Assembly (NCBI GenBank): GCA_028282805.1
Contig: JANQHD010000016.1
Span: 20,147-84,146, forward strand
From: Phycisphaeraceae bacterium
GTDB lineage: Bacteria > Planctomycetota > Phycisphaerae > Phycisphaerales > Zrk34
DNA length: 64,000 nt
Reading direction: 5' to 3'
Shown here: piece after piece, positions 1 to 8,872 of the stretch
Numbering within the stretch: the stretch's first letter is position 1
How the letters are laid out: each line of letters begins with the position of its first letter
The notes under the pieces: generated by a model
What the model was told of the DNA's origin: nothing
Databases searched by the model: none
What the model saw: only the letters and a program-made list of their open reading frames with translations
Program-made: the position numbers and the translations under genes

Positions 1-2
1 CG

Positions 3-455
3 AACGCGACGCTGATCGACTCGCAGGTCACGCTGCCGGCCACCGAAGCGGCGATGTTCTCCGCGGCGAACGTGCTCGCCCCGCAGACCACGCGCGATAT
101 GACCAACGCGCCCGAGCACCTGTACAACCTGTACCTGACCTACGAGTCGGAAGAGACCGGCACGCAGGTCGGCCTGTTCTACACGGTGCGCGGCGACACG
201 CTCGTGGCGGGGGCGGGCGTTTCTGACGGCAACTTCGTGCCCAGCGTCTACGAAAAAGAGTTCGACACGCTCAACCTCAGCATCACGCAGAAGATCGGCG
301 AGCACGTCAAGGTCAAGTTCCAGGCCAAGAACCTGACCGACCCCGACATCCAGGAGGTCTACCGCTCCCGCTTCATCGGCGACGACGTGCTGAAGACCTC
401 GTTTACCAAGGGCATCGATTTTTCGCTGAGCATCAGCGCTGAATTTACGTTTTAA
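3..455 (+). CDS. TonB-dependent receptor, C-terminal fragment
   Basis: This is the last 150 codons of a gene that begins before the window; the frame is open from base 3. The sequence alternates short polar and aromatic segments as outer-membrane beta strands do, and it ends in phenylalanine (SAEFTF), the usual last residue of barrel proteins inserted by BamA. The phrase KFQAKNLTDPDIQ is typical of the penultimate strands of TonB-dependent receptors (NLTD motif). The gene sits 39 nt before a complete TonB energising operon, which supports the call. The substrate cannot be judged because the plug and most of the barrel are missing. Confidence 0.8.
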   Translation, partial: NATLIDSQVTLPATEAAMFSAANVLAPQTTRDMTNAPEHLYNLYLTYESEETGTQVGLFYTVRGDTLVAGAGVSDGNFVPSVYEKEFDTLNLSITQKIGEHVKVKFQAKNLTDPDIQEVYRSRFIGDDVLKTSFTKGIDFSLSISAEFTF

Positions 456-494
456 AACAATCCATTAACCAAGGCTTAACCAGACCGAGTTCAA

Positions 495-1316
495 ATGCAC
501 ACCATGGATAACAGACCCATGAATGGACGGAAGCGTAGGCCTTGGCTGAACGGTGGTTTGGCGGCGGTCGCCTTGGCGGTGCTGGCGCTGTCGGCCGCCA
601 CGCATGGCCAGGAGCAAGACGCCGCCGGGATCGACGACACCCGCGCCGCGCTGGAGCAGTGGGTGGAAACCCGCCGGATCATCTCCAAGGAGAAGCGTGA
701 CTGGGCGCTGGGCAAGGAGGTCCTCAACGATCGCATCGAGATCGTCGAAACCGAAGTTAAATCTTTGCGCGACAAGATCAACACCGCCGAGCAGAGCATC
801 GCCGAAGCCGAGGGCAAGCGTGCCGCGCTCGAACAGGACAACAACAAGCTGAAACAGGCCTCCAGCTCGCTGGGCAGCACGATCCTCGCCTTGGAAAAGC
901 GCACCAAGGAGCTGCTGCCCCGGCTACCCGAGCCGGTCCGCCTGCGCGTCAAGCCCCTCAGCCAGCGGATCCCCGAGAACCCGCAGGAGACCAAGCAATC
1001 CCTGGCCGAGCGGTTCCAGAACGTCGTCGGCGTCCTCAACGAGGTCAACAAGTTCAACAGCCAGATCACGATCAACACCGAGATCCGCGAGTTGCCCAAC
1101 GGGACCTCGTCGGAGGTGACCACGCTCTACGTCGGCCTCGGCCACGCCTACTACGCCAACGCCAACGCGACCCTCGCCGGCATCGGCACCGCCACGGCGT
1201 CGGGCTGGGTGTGGACGCCCGCCAACGAACACGCGGAGAAGATCGCCAAGGCCATCGCCATCTGGAACAACGACGAGATCGCCGAGTACGTGCAGCTCTC
1301 GGTTGAAGTGGAATAA
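495..1316 (+). CDS. DUF3450 family periplasmic coiled-coil protein of the TonB operon
   Basis: The 273-aa product has a hydrophobic N-terminal segment (residues about 18-36) ending near THGQ, consistent with a signal peptide. A long heptad-rich coiled coil follows (about 55-135), then a globular C-terminal part. This layout and its place directly before a TtpC-like gene match the DUF3450 family, whose members lie at the head of ExbB/ExbD/TonB operons in Gammaproteobacteria and elsewhere. The biochemical role is unknown; association with the inner-membrane energising complex is inferred. ATGs at 504 and 522 are alternative starts, and the first ATG is used here. The next gene follows after 15 nt. 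Confidence 0.75.
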   Translation: MHTMDNRPMNGRKRRPWLNGGLAAVALAVLALSAATHGQEQDAAGIDDTRAALEQWVETRRIISKEKRDWALGKEVLNDRIEIVETEVKSLRDKINTAEQSIAEAEGKRAALEQDNNKLKQASSSLGSTILALEKRTKELLPRLPEPVRLRVKPLSQRIPENPQETKQSLAERFQNVVGVLNEVNKFNSQITINTEIRELPNGTSSEVTTLYVGLGHAYYANANATLAGIGTATASGWVWTPANEHAEKIAKAIAIWNNDEIAEYVQLSVEVE

Positions 1317-1331
1317 GCGACCCGGATCATC

Positions 1332-2828
1332 ATGAAGAACATCTACCAAGCCAGCGTCTGTCTGTTCGCCCTCGCTTTCGCGGCCGCCGCCCAGGCGCAA
1401 AAGCCTGAGCAAACGCCCGAAGCGACCCCGCCCGCGGGAGCCGCCGAACCTGCGCAGGCCGAGAAGAAGGAAGAAACCTTCAGCGACGCCGCCAGCGACG
1501 TGCAGCAGCAACTGAAGGACAGCCTCGCGGAGCTGGACGCCCTGCGTGAGCAGATCGCCGCCGAGAAGATCCCGTTGAGCGTCAAGCTCAGCGAGCAGGA
1601 GAACGAGCTCGTCGACGTGCGTGCCGAGTTCCAGCGGAAGACGCGCGTGCTCGACACGCGGACGCTGGACCTGAGCAACCTGCGCACGGAGATCCGGGCG
1701 CGTGAGAAGGAAGCGAAGTATTTGTCGAACCTGCTGGGCGACTTTGCCCGCAACTTCGAGAAAGACCTGCACATCGCCGAACTCCAGCGGTACCGCGACA
1801 CGATCGACGCGGCGCGCCTCGCCCCGGAAAACAGCAACCTCTCCGAGCAGGAGGTCTACGAGGTCCAGGCGGCGCTGGTCACCGCTTCGCTCGAACGCCT
1901 GCACGACGCCCTCGGCGGTACGAGCTACAAGGGCAACGCCGTCGACCCGACCGGCATCATCCAGGAAGACGGCACGTTCGTGCTCGTCGGTCCCGCGGCC
2001 CTGTTCCGGTCGCCCGACGGCAAGCACGTGGGTATCGCCGATCAACGCCCCAACTCGCTCGACCCCGTGATCGTCCCGTTCCGCAACCCCGCCGACGCCA
2101 AGGCGGCTTCGCAGCTCGTCGCGTCCGGCAAGGGCGCGTTCCCCCTCGACCCGACGCTCGGCAATGCGCAGGTGATCGAGGCCACCCAGGAAACCTTCTT
2201 CGAGCACGTGAAGAAGGGCGGCCCCGTCATGGTGCCGATCTTCGCGCTCGCCGGCGCAGCCCTGCTCGTGGCGATCTACAAGTGGTTCCGCCTCGCGTTC
2301 CTGCGGCCGCCGTCGGCCAAGCGGCTCGGCGACCTGCTCGACGCCGTGGCCAAGCACGACCAGCCCGCCGCCGCCAAGAAGGCCAAGGCCATCCGCGGCC
2401 CGATCGGCGCCATGCTCGCCGTGGGCGTCGAGCACCTCAAGGAACCGCGCGAGCTGATCGAAGAGGTCATGTATGAGAAGGTCCTCTCGACCCGCCTCAA
2501 GCTGCAGGGCATGCTGCCGTTCATCGCCATCTGCGCCGCGTCGGCGCCGCTGCTCGGCCTGCTGGGCACCGTGACCGGCATCATCAACACCTTCAAGCTC
2601 ATCACCCTGTTCGGGTCGAGCGACGTCAAGTCCCTCTCCGGCGGCATCTCCGAGGCGCTGATCACGACCAAGTTCGGCTTGGTCGTCGCGATCCCCTCGC
2701 TGTTGATGCACGCGTTCCTCGCCCGCAAGGCGAAGGGCGTGGTGGACGAGATGGAGAAAGCCGCGGTCGCCTTCACCAACCAGGTGATGAAGACCCCGTA
2801 CCAGCAACCGACCGACAAGGCCGCCTGA
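1332..2828 (+). CDS. TtpC-like ExbB-family protein with periplasmic coiled-coil extension
   Basis: The 498-aa protein starts with a signal peptide (residues 1-22, ending AAQAQ). It continues with a Glu/Lys-rich coiled-coil periplasmic domain to about residue 290 and ends in a MotA/TolQ/ExbB proton-channel domain with three membrane segments near 300-320, 395-420 and 440-465 (LLGLLGTVTGIINTF, GGISEALITTKFGLVVAIPS). Proteins of this architecture (TtpC in Vibrio TonB2 systems) work with a separate canonical ExbB, and the next gene is exactly that. The probable role is in passing proton-motive energy to TonB. It is co-directional and closely spaced with genes on both sides. Confidence 0.85.
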   Translation: MKNIYQASVCLFALAFAAAAQAQKPEQTPEATPPAGAAEPAQAEKKEETFSDAASDVQQQLKDSLAELDALREQIAAEKIPLSVKLSEQENELVDVRAEFQRKTRVLDTRTLDLSNLRTEIRAREKEAKYLSNLLGDFARNFEKDLHIAELQRYRDTIDAARLAPENSNLSEQEVYEVQAALVTASLERLHDALGGTSYKGNAVDPTGIIQEDGTFVLVGPAALFRSPDGKHVGIADQRPNSLDPVIVPFRNPADAKAASQLVASGKGAFPLDPTLGNAQVIEATQETFFEHVKKGGPVMVPIFALAGAALLVAIYKWFRLAFLRPPSAKRLGDLLDAVAKHDQPAAAKKAKAIRGPIGAMLAVGVEHLKEPRELIEEVMYEKVLSTRLKLQGMLPFIAICAASAPLLGLLGTVTGIINTFKLITLFGSSDVKSLSGGISEALITTKFGLVVAIPSLLMHAFLARKAKGVVDEMEKAAVAFTNQVMKTPYQQPTDKAA

Positions 2829-2859
2829 CCCGCGGGCGATTTGCCGAGAGCGAAAACCG

Positions 2860-3495
2860 ATGGACGCGATGGTTGAACAGTTGGGCGCGGTTTGGCGGCA
2901 AGCCGTTTCGATCTGGCTCTCCGGCGGGTGGGCCATGATCGCGATCGCGATCAACGCGGTCTTCCTGTTCGCGATCGGCACCCGGGTCATGCTGCGGCTG
3001 CGCGAGAAGGGCTTCGGCAAGGTCTCCGAGAAGCGGTGGCGGCGCTGGATCGACCACCCCGAGCAGCGCAGGGGGCCGATCGGCCAGATGCTCGACTTCG
3101 TGACCGGCGCCCACTCGCTGCACGAGCTCGGCGTGATGTTCGAGGAGCTGCGCGCGACCCAGATCGTGCCCTTCCAGCGCGACCTGAAGGTGATGAAGAT
3201 CTGCGTCAGCGCCGCGCCCCTGTTCGGGCTGCTGGGCACGGTCACCGGGATGCTCGTGACCTTCGGCGCGATGGCGACCGGCACCGGCGGCGACAAGACC
3301 ATGAACGAGATCGCCGGCGGCATCTCCGAGGCCTTGATCACGACCGAGACGGGGCTGGTCGTGGCGATCCCCGGGCTGTTCTTCCAGTACCAGATGACCC
3401 GGCAGCTCGAACGCTACAAGGCCTTCCTCGCGCACCTGCAGACGGTGTGCACGCAGGACCTGTACCGCAAGATGAACCGCAAGAAGGCGGCGTAA
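2860..3495 (+). CDS. exbB: ExbB/TolQ-type proton channel subunit
   Basis: The 211-aa protein has three membrane helices: about residues 22-45, 110-135 (LFGLLGTVTGMLVTFGAM) and 155-178 (ETGLVVAIPGLFFQYQ). The GLLGTVTGM and GGISEALITTETGLVVAIPG motifs are hallmark ExbB/TolQ sequences. It forms the pentameric channel that couples proton flow to TonB through ExbD. It lies between the TtpC-like gene and two exbD genes, so it is the canonical channel of this operon. The length is normal for ExbB. Confidence 0.92.
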   Translation: MDAMVEQLGAVWRQAVSIWLSGGWAMIAIAINAVFLFAIGTRVMLRLREKGFGKVSEKRWRRWIDHPEQRRGPIGQMLDFVTGAHSLHELGVMFEELRATQIVPFQRDLKVMKICVSAAPLFGLLGTVTGMLVTFGAMATGTGGDKTMNEIAGGISEALITTETGLVVAIPGLFFQYQMTRQLERYKAFLAHLQTVCTQDLYRKMNRKKAA

Positions 3496-3526
3496 GCCGG
3501 CTCGGCCACCAACCGACGGAACACCC

Positions 3527-3934
3527 ATGGCACGGTTTCGAGAATCAACCTACGAAGAGGAGTCGGATAACGCGATCGACATCTCGCCGTTGATCGACTG
3601 CGTGTTCATCCTGCTGATCTTCTTCATCGTCACCGCCCGTTTCGTCGAGGAGCCCGGCATCGAGGTGCAGCGCCCGGTCGCCGCGTCCGCGCAGTCCCTG
3701 GCCAAGACCTGCATCCTCATCGCCGTCACCGAGAACGGCGAGGTGGTCTACGGCGGGCGGGAGATCGGCGTCAACGGCGTGGCGCCGCTGGTCGAACGGA
3801 TGCTCAAGAAAGACAACGTCCCGGTGATCGTCCAGGCCGACGCCACCGCCAAGTCGGGCACGTACCTGAAGGTCGTCAAGGAAGCCGAGCTGGCCGGCGC
3901 GCTGGTGTACAACGCGACCGACGCCCCGGGCTGA
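3527..3934 (+). CDS. exbD: ExbD-type biopolymer transport protein (first copy)
   Basis: The 135-aa protein has a short cytosolic N-terminus, one membrane helix with the signature DISPLIDCVFILLIFFIV carrying the channel aspartate, and a periplasmic domain ending in TKS-type residues typical of ExbD (VIVQADATAKSGTYLKVV). It works with ExbB as the proton-conducting stator. A second exbD follows after 26 nt; paired exbD genes are normal in TtpC-type TonB operons. The start ATG at 3527 opens MARFRESTYEE, which closely parallels the second copy. Confidence 0.92.
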   Translation: MARFRESTYEEESDNAIDISPLIDCVFILLIFFIVTARFVEEPGIEVQRPVAASAQSLAKTCILIAVTENGEVVYGGREIGVNGVAPLVERMLKKDNVPVIVQADATAKSGTYLKVVKEAELAGALVYNATDAPG

Positions 3935-3960
3935 CGGGTTAAACAGAGGCAAGCAAACGC

Positions 3961-4380
3961 ATGGCACGTTTTCGCCGCACATCCGACGACTCAGGTGAAG
4001 AGACGATCGACATCTCGCCGTTGATCGACTGCGTGTTTATCCTGCTGATCTTCTTCATTGTCACCACGACCTTTGTGGACGAGTCGGGCATCCCGACCAG
4101 CACATCGCAATCGAGCGCGCCGGCGAACGACGAGGAAAAGACGGTCATCACGATCTCGCTCAACGCCAAGGGCCAGGTCAAGGTCGACGGCGAGGACGTC
4201 GGCCTCAGCGGCATCCGGCCCCGGATCAGAACCGTGCTGCGCGAGGAAGACGCGCCGGTGATCATCCAGTCGCACATCAACACACCCGTCGATGCGCTGG
4301 TGCGGGCCCGCGACGAATCGGTCCTCGCCGGCGCCACCAAGGTGTCGTACGCCAACCCCGTAAGCGGGAGTGAATCCTGA
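3961..4380 (+). CDS. exbD: ExbD-type biopolymer transport protein (second copy)
   Basis: The 139-aa paralogue of the preceding gene opens with MARFRRTSDDSGEE and contains an identical DISPLIDCVFILLIFFIV helix, followed by a more divergent periplasmic domain. The near-identity of the membrane helix against the divergent tail suggests an old tandem duplication with the channel face conserved. The two may form a heterodimeric stator in ExbB, which is inference. It is 6 nt upstream of tonB. Confidence 0.92.
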   Translation: MARFRRTSDDSGEETIDISPLIDCVFILLIFFIVTTTFVDESGIPTSTSQSSAPANDEEKTVITISLNAKGQVKVDGEDVGLSGIRPRIRTVLREEDAPVIIQSHINTPVDALVRARDESVLAGATKVSYANPVSGSES

Positions 4381-4386
4381 CCGCCG

Positions 4387-5052
4387 ATGAGCGCCCCCGC
4401 CAAGGCCAACCCGATCAAGGCTTTGCTCCAACGCTTGCTGGTGCTCGTGATGGCGTTCGCCATGACGCTGGCCTTCTTCCTGGTGTTGCCGTTGATGCAG
4501 ACGATCGGGCAGAAAGCGGACGACCAGTTGCAGGTGCGGTCGGTCGACGTCGTGACGCCGCCGCCCCCGCCGCCGCCCCCGGAAGAAGAGCCCGAGGAAG
4601 AGCCCGAAGAGGAACCGCCGCCGCCCGAGCTGGCGGAGGAGACGCCGCCGCTGGACCTGAGCCAGCTCGAGTTGGTGCTCGGCGACGGCGTGGGCGACGG
4701 CTGGGCGCCCGGCGCCGCGGCCTTCCAGCTCAACAGCGTGGTGGCCAAGGGCAACAGCCTCGACGAGCTGTTCTCGATGGCCGACCTCGACCAGAAGCCG
4801 CGCGTCGTGTCCCAGCCCGGGCCCATCATCGACAAGAAGATGCGCAAGCGCACCCCCGGGACGGTGTACGTGATCTTCGTCGTCAACCAGCGCGGGCGGG
4901 TCGACAGCCCGAAAGTACAGAAATCCACCGACCCGGTGTTCAACCGTGCCGCGCTCGCCGCGGTCAAGAAATGGCGGTTCGAGCCCGGCAAGAAGAGCGG
5001 CAAGCCCGTGCGTTTCCGCATGCGCGTGCCCATCACTTTCCCGAAAGGGTAG
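4387..5052 (+). CDS. tonB: TonB energy-transducing protein
   Basis: The 221-aa protein has a single N-terminal membrane helix (about residues 15-37), then a proline/glutamate-rich linker (about 57-82, stacked PPPPPP and EEEPEEEP) that spans the periplasm, and a C-terminal TonB domain (about 155-221: GTVYVIFVVNQRGRVDSPKV, VKKWRFEPGKKSGKPV). The last domain contacts the TonB box of outer-membrane receptors. The helix lacks a clear SHLS motif, as is common outside Enterobacteria. It sits last in the exb block, before a TPR gene, as in TonB2-type loci. Confidence 0.9.
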   Translation: MSAPAKANPIKALLQRLLVLVMAFAMTLAFFLVLPLMQTIGQKADDQLQVRSVDVVTPPPPPPPPEEEPEEEPEEEPPPPELAEETPPLDLSQLELVLGDGVGDGWAPGAAAFQLNSVVAKGNSLDELFSMADLDQKPRVVSQPGPIIDKKMRKRTPGTVYVIFVVNQRGRVDSPKVQKSTDPVFNRAALAAVKKWRFEPGKKSGKPVRFRMRVPITFPKG

Positions 5053-5057
5053 ATGCT

Positions 5058-6485
5058 ATGAATAAGGTCCTGCTGTTGACGGCCGCGGCGTCCCTGTTGG
5101 TGTGCGGTTGCACCCCCGCCAAGAAGTCTTCGCTCTACGACAACACGCCCGCCGCGCCCGCGCCGAGCGACAACACCGCCCACGCGGACCACGGCGGGGC
5201 GAACCTGGAGCTCTGGAAAGACCCGGACTTTCAAAGGAACTACGCCCAGAGCTACATCGCCGAGACCGAGATCGAACCCCGCGTGACCGTCGTCGAGCGG
5301 GACCAGATGCAGAAGGTGCTGGAGCTGATCTCTGCCGAGAAGATGGACGAAGCGGCGGTGTTGCTGGAAAAGAGCCGCAACGACGCATCGAGCGCGGTGC
5401 TCGACTACACGCTCGCCAACATCTACTTCGAGCAGGACAAGCACGGCCAGGCGTTGGCCGCCTACGAGGTGGCGGTCAAGAAGCACCCCAAGTTCCGCCG
5501 GGCGTGGCGCAACCTGGGCATGATCTACGTCCGCCGGGGCGATTACGAAAAGGCGCTGCCCGCGTTCCGGCGCGTGGTCGAGCTCGGCGGGGGGGACGCG
5601 GCCACCTACGGCCTGATGGGCTTCGCGTATTCCTCGATCGGCAACGAGGTCTCCGCCGAATCCGCCTACCGCATGGCGATCCTGCTCGACCCCGAGACGC
5701 TCGATTGGAAGATGGGCATGGCGCGCAGCTTCTTCAAGCAGCAGCGCTACGCCGACGCGATCTCGTTGACCAGCAACCTGATCGCCAAGGACCCGAGCCG
5801 CGGCGACCTGTGGCTGCTCCAGGCGAACGCCTACGTCGGTTTGAACAAGCCGCAGAAAGCCGCGGAAAACCTGGAACTCGTCGACCGTCTCGGCCAGTCG
5901 ACCTTCGCCAGCCTGAACATGCTCGGCAATATCTACATCAACGAAGAGCTCTACGAGCTGGCGGTTTCTTCTTACATCCGCGCGATGCAGCTGGACCCGA
6001 AGGGCGACCCCACAAGCGGCTTGCGTGCCGCGAAGGTGCTGACCGCGCGTGGCGCACAATCCGAATCGGAGCTGTTGCTCGACGAGATCGACCGTGTGCA
6101 TGGCGAACGGCTCGACGTCGCGCAGCGCAAGGACATCCTCAAGCTCCGCGCCCGTCACGCGGTGGCCGACGGGGCGGACGAGCAAGAGGCGCGCATCCTC
6201 GAGGAGATCGTCGCCCTCGACCCGCTGGACGGCGAGGCGCTGATCCTGCTGGGCCAGCACAGCAGCCGAGGCGGCGAGTTAGAGAAGGCCGCGTTCTATT
6301 ACGAGCGGGCGGCGAGCATCGAAGCTTACGAGGCCGACGCCAACGTGCGCCACGCCCAACTCCTGGTGAGCAAGGGCAAGTACGCCGACGCGCTGCCGCT
6401 GCTGCGGCGGGCCCAGCAGATCAAGCCGCGCGAGAGCATCCAGAAGTACCTCGACCAGGTCGAGCGCGTGGCAAAGGGGCGATAA
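5058..6485 (+). CDS. TPR-repeat lipoprotein of the TonB operon
   Basis: The start is set at ATG 5058, 5 nt after the tonB stop with an AAAGGG stretch 8 nt upstream; this gives a clear lipoprotein signal (MNKVLLLTAAASLLVCGC). The mature 475-aa protein consists mostly of TPR repeats, with recognisable units such as DYTLANIYFEQDKHGQALAA, AWRNLGMIYVRRGDYEKALP and GLMGFAYSSIGNEVSAESAY. TPR proteins close TtpC-type TonB operons, where the Vibrio counterpart supports receptor-specific uptake. A scaffolding role at the envelope is inferred. It is the last gene of the operon; 107 nt separate it from gspD. Confidence 0.85.
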   Translation: MNKVLLLTAAASLLVCGCTPAKKSSLYDNTPAAPAPSDNTAHADHGGANLELWKDPDFQRNYAQSYIAETEIEPRVTVVERDQMQKVLELISAEKMDEAAVLLEKSRNDASSAVLDYTLANIYFEQDKHGQALAAYEVAVKKHPKFRRAWRNLGMIYVRRGDYEKALPAFRRVVELGGGDAATYGLMGFAYSSIGNEVSAESAYRMAILLDPETLDWKMGMARSFFKQQRYADAISLTSNLIAKDPSRGDLWLLQANAYVGLNKPQKAAENLELVDRLGQSTFASLNMLGNIYINEELYELAVSSYIRAMQLDPKGDPTSGLRAAKVLTARGAQSESELLLDEIDRVHGERLDVAQRKDILKLRARHAVADGADEQEARILEEIVALDPLDGEALILLGQHSSRGGELEKAAFYYERAASIEAYEADANVRHAQLLVSKGKYADALPLLRRAQQIKPRESIQKYLDQVERVAKGR

Positions 6486-6592
6486 CCACAGATTATGGCC
6501 AACCGTTGACTTTTCACACATTCTCGTAATCGACGACTAATCGATCCTTAACCGGCGAGAATTATGATGTCGGGCTACGAGCATGGAGAAAA

Positions 6593-8833
6593 GTGATCGA
6601 CATGAACCGCGTCTTTGGCCTCGTGATCGTGTTGAGTGTCTGTCTGTGTAGCACCGGTCTACGCGGGCAGGACACGGCGTCGCCGCAGCCCGAACCGGGC
6701 ATGATCGCCCTGAACTTCCCCGAGAACCTCGAGCTCAAGGCGTTGATCGATTACGTCGGCCAACGCCGAGGCATCAACTTCATCTACGACCAGTCTATCG
6801 TCAACAAACGCGTCACGATCAAGGCGCCCAAGTCGATCCCCGCCGACTCGCTGATGACGCTGCTCGACAGCACGCTGAAGATGAACGGCCTGGCCATGAC
6901 CGAGACCGAGGTCGAGGGCATGCTGCGGATCGACACCGCCAAGGCGTCGCTGCTCGCCGATTCGGTCGGCCCCCACGCCGGCGCCGACGCCATGCCCGCC
7001 GCCCGCCCGACGCTCGCCGTCACGCGCGTTTTCGAGCTGGAACACGGCAAACCCTCGGAAGTCAACGCTGTGGTCGCCCCGTTCCTTTCCAGCACCACCG
7101 CCGCCAACGTCACCCCCCTCGATGAGCATCGCCTGCTGATCATCACCGATTACGCGACCAACATGAAGCGCATCGAATCGATGATCTCGCTCATCGACCG
7201 CCCGAAACGCGAGGTGCGGATCAAGTTCGTCAGCGTGATCCACCTCGACGCCAACGAGCTGGTCGAGCAGGCCAACACGCTGCTGAAGAGCAAGAACCAG
7301 GCGCCCACCCTGCCCGCCGCGAAGGCCGCCGGCGGGGCGCGCCTCGCCGCGATCGAACGCACCAACCAGGTCGCCATCATCGGCACCGACAGCGAGGTCG
7401 CCGAAGCCGGCAAGCTGGTCGCCTCGCTCGACGTGCCGCTCGGCCTCGAAACCAAGGTCTACGCGTTCAAGGTCGTTTCGCCCGAGCAGGTCGACCGCCT
7501 GGTCAACGAGCTGATCGGCGAGGGCGCCGCCAAGCGCTTATACAAGTCGGCCGTCGACACCCAGTCCAACCTGCTCATCGCCACCACGACGCCCCAAACA
7601 CACGAACAGATCGAATCGCTCCGCCGGTCGCTCGATAAACCGCTCGAAGATTCGCAGAGCCCGATCCGTTTCTACAAGCTCGAGAACGCCAAGGCGACCG
7701 ACGTGCTGCTGACCCTGCAAAACATCGAGGGCGACACCGGGCTGACCGACGTCACCATCGACGGCGTGTCGACCGAGCAGGAGCCTTCCGAACCCGCCGA
7801 GCTGCCCATCACCGGGCCGACGGAAGACGAGGTCAACAACCGCCGCGCCCCCGGCGCCTTTGGCGACGAGGTCCTCGCGGGCTTGTCGGGCGACGTCGTC
7901 GAACTCCGCAACGCGCGGGTGCTGGCCGACGAACCGACCAACACCATCATCGTCGTGGCCCAGCCCTCCATGCACCCGATCTACGAGAAGTTGATTAAAC
8001 GCCTCGACGTCCGCCGGCCGCAGGTGCTCGTCGAGGCCACGGTCGTAGCGATCGACACCAGCGACGGCTTCTCGCTGGGCGTGGAGTTCAACAGCCGCGA
8101 GGGTGCCGACGGCGGCACGCTCTTCAACTTCACCCAGTTCGGCCTGAGCACGCGCGACCCGTCGACCGGCGAGCTGACGCTCGTGCCCGGCCTGGGGTTC
8201 ACCGGCGCGTTGCTCGACGCCGACATCGCCGAGGTGATCATCCGCGCCCTCGAAACCGACGTGCGGGCCAAGGTCGTCTCTCGCCCCAGCGTGCTGATCA
8301 ACGACAACGCGACCGGCCAATTGGAGAGCGCCAGCGAAGAACCCTTCGAGAGCGTCAACGCCAACGCCCAGGTCGCGACGACCAGCTTCGGCGGCTTCGC
8401 CTCGGCCGGCACGAACATTATCGTCACCCCGCAGATCAGCGAGGGCGACTACCTCAGGCTCGAGTACGACATCACCCTCAGCAGCTTCGGCGACGACGGC
8501 ACCGACAGCCTCCCGCCCTCGCGGCAGACCAACCGCCTGACCAGCGAGGCGACCATCCCCGACGGCCACACCATCGTCGTCGGCGGGCTGACCCGTGAGA
8601 ACTTCATGGAATCCGTCGACCGCGTGCCCATCCTCGGCAGCATCCCCGTGTTGGACCTGGCCTTCTCCAACCGCAAGAAGAACAGGTCGCAAGTCACGCT
8701 GTTTGTGTTTATCCGCGCCGTCGTGTTGCGCGACGACAAGTTCAAGGACCTGAAGATCCTCTCCGGCGACGCCGCGGCCCTGGCGGGGCTGGCGGGCGAC
8801 TACCCGATCAGCCAACCGCTCGTGATCGAGTAA
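6593..8833 (+). CDS. gspD: Type II secretion secretin GspD
   Basis: The 746-aa protein has a signal peptide (about 1-25), an N0 domain (IALNFPENLELKALIDYVGQ, about 35-110), several N1-type repeats (about 125-360) and a C-terminal secretin domain (about 470-710) with QVLVEATVVAIDTSDGFSLG and VPILGSIPVLDLAFSNRKK. It forms the outer-membrane channel of the type II secretion system. GTG 6593 lies 4 nt after a GGAG and ATG 6602 lies 13 nt after it, so either could be the start. It heads an operon with gspE through gspM. A TATGAT at 6564-6569 is a possible -10 but has no good -35. Confidence 0.93.
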   Translation: MIDMNRVFGLVIVLSVCLCSTGLRGQDTASPQPEPGMIALNFPENLELKALIDYVGQRRGINFIYDQSIVNKRVTIKAPKSIPADSLMTLLDSTLKMNGLAMTETEVEGMLRIDTAKASLLADSVGPHAGADAMPAARPTLAVTRVFELEHGKPSEVNAVVAPFLSSTTAANVTPLDEHRLLIITDYATNMKRIESMISLIDRPKREVRIKFVSVIHLDANELVEQANTLLKSKNQAPTLPAAKAAGGARLAAIERTNQVAIIGTDSEVAEAGKLVASLDVPLGLETKVYAFKVVSPEQVDRLVNELIGEGAAKRLYKSAVDTQSNLLIATTTPQTHEQIESLRRSLDKPLEDSQSPIRFYKLENAKATDVLLTLQNIEGDTGLTDVTIDGVSTEQEPSEPAELPITGPTEDEVNNRRAPGAFGDEVLAGLSGDVVELRNARVLADEPTNTIIVVAQPSMHPIYEKLIKRLDVRRPQVLVEATVVAIDTSDGFSLGVEFNSREGADGGTLFNFTQFGLSTRDPSTGELTLVPGLGFTGALLDADIAEVIIRALETDVRAKVVSRPSVLINDNATGQLESASEEPFESVNANAQVATTSFGGFASAGTNIIVTPQISEGDYLRLEYDITLSSFGDDGTDSLPPSRQTNRLTSEATIPDGHTIVVGGLTRENFMESVDRVPILGSIPVLDLAFSNRKKNRSQVTLFVFIRAVVLRDDKFKDLKILSGDAAALAGLAGDYPISQPLVIE

Positions 8834-8872
8834 GCGATCACACCACGCCGCCGCACGCCCGGGAGCACGAAG

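Noticed and set aside
924..3341. An 805-codon minus-strand frame across the exb region
   Set aside because: Antisense shadow of DUF3450, TtpC and exbB; the translated sequence is low-complexity Arg/Gly/Leu/His and has no signal or domain.
4550..4635. GC-rich CCG/GAG repeat tract
   Set aside because: It encodes the Pro/Glu linker of TonB and needs no separate explanation as a repeat element.
6506..6534. TTGACT at 6506-6511 as the gspD promoter -35
   Set aside because: No acceptable -10 occurs 15-19 nt downstream (the best is TAATCG), so the site was not annotated.
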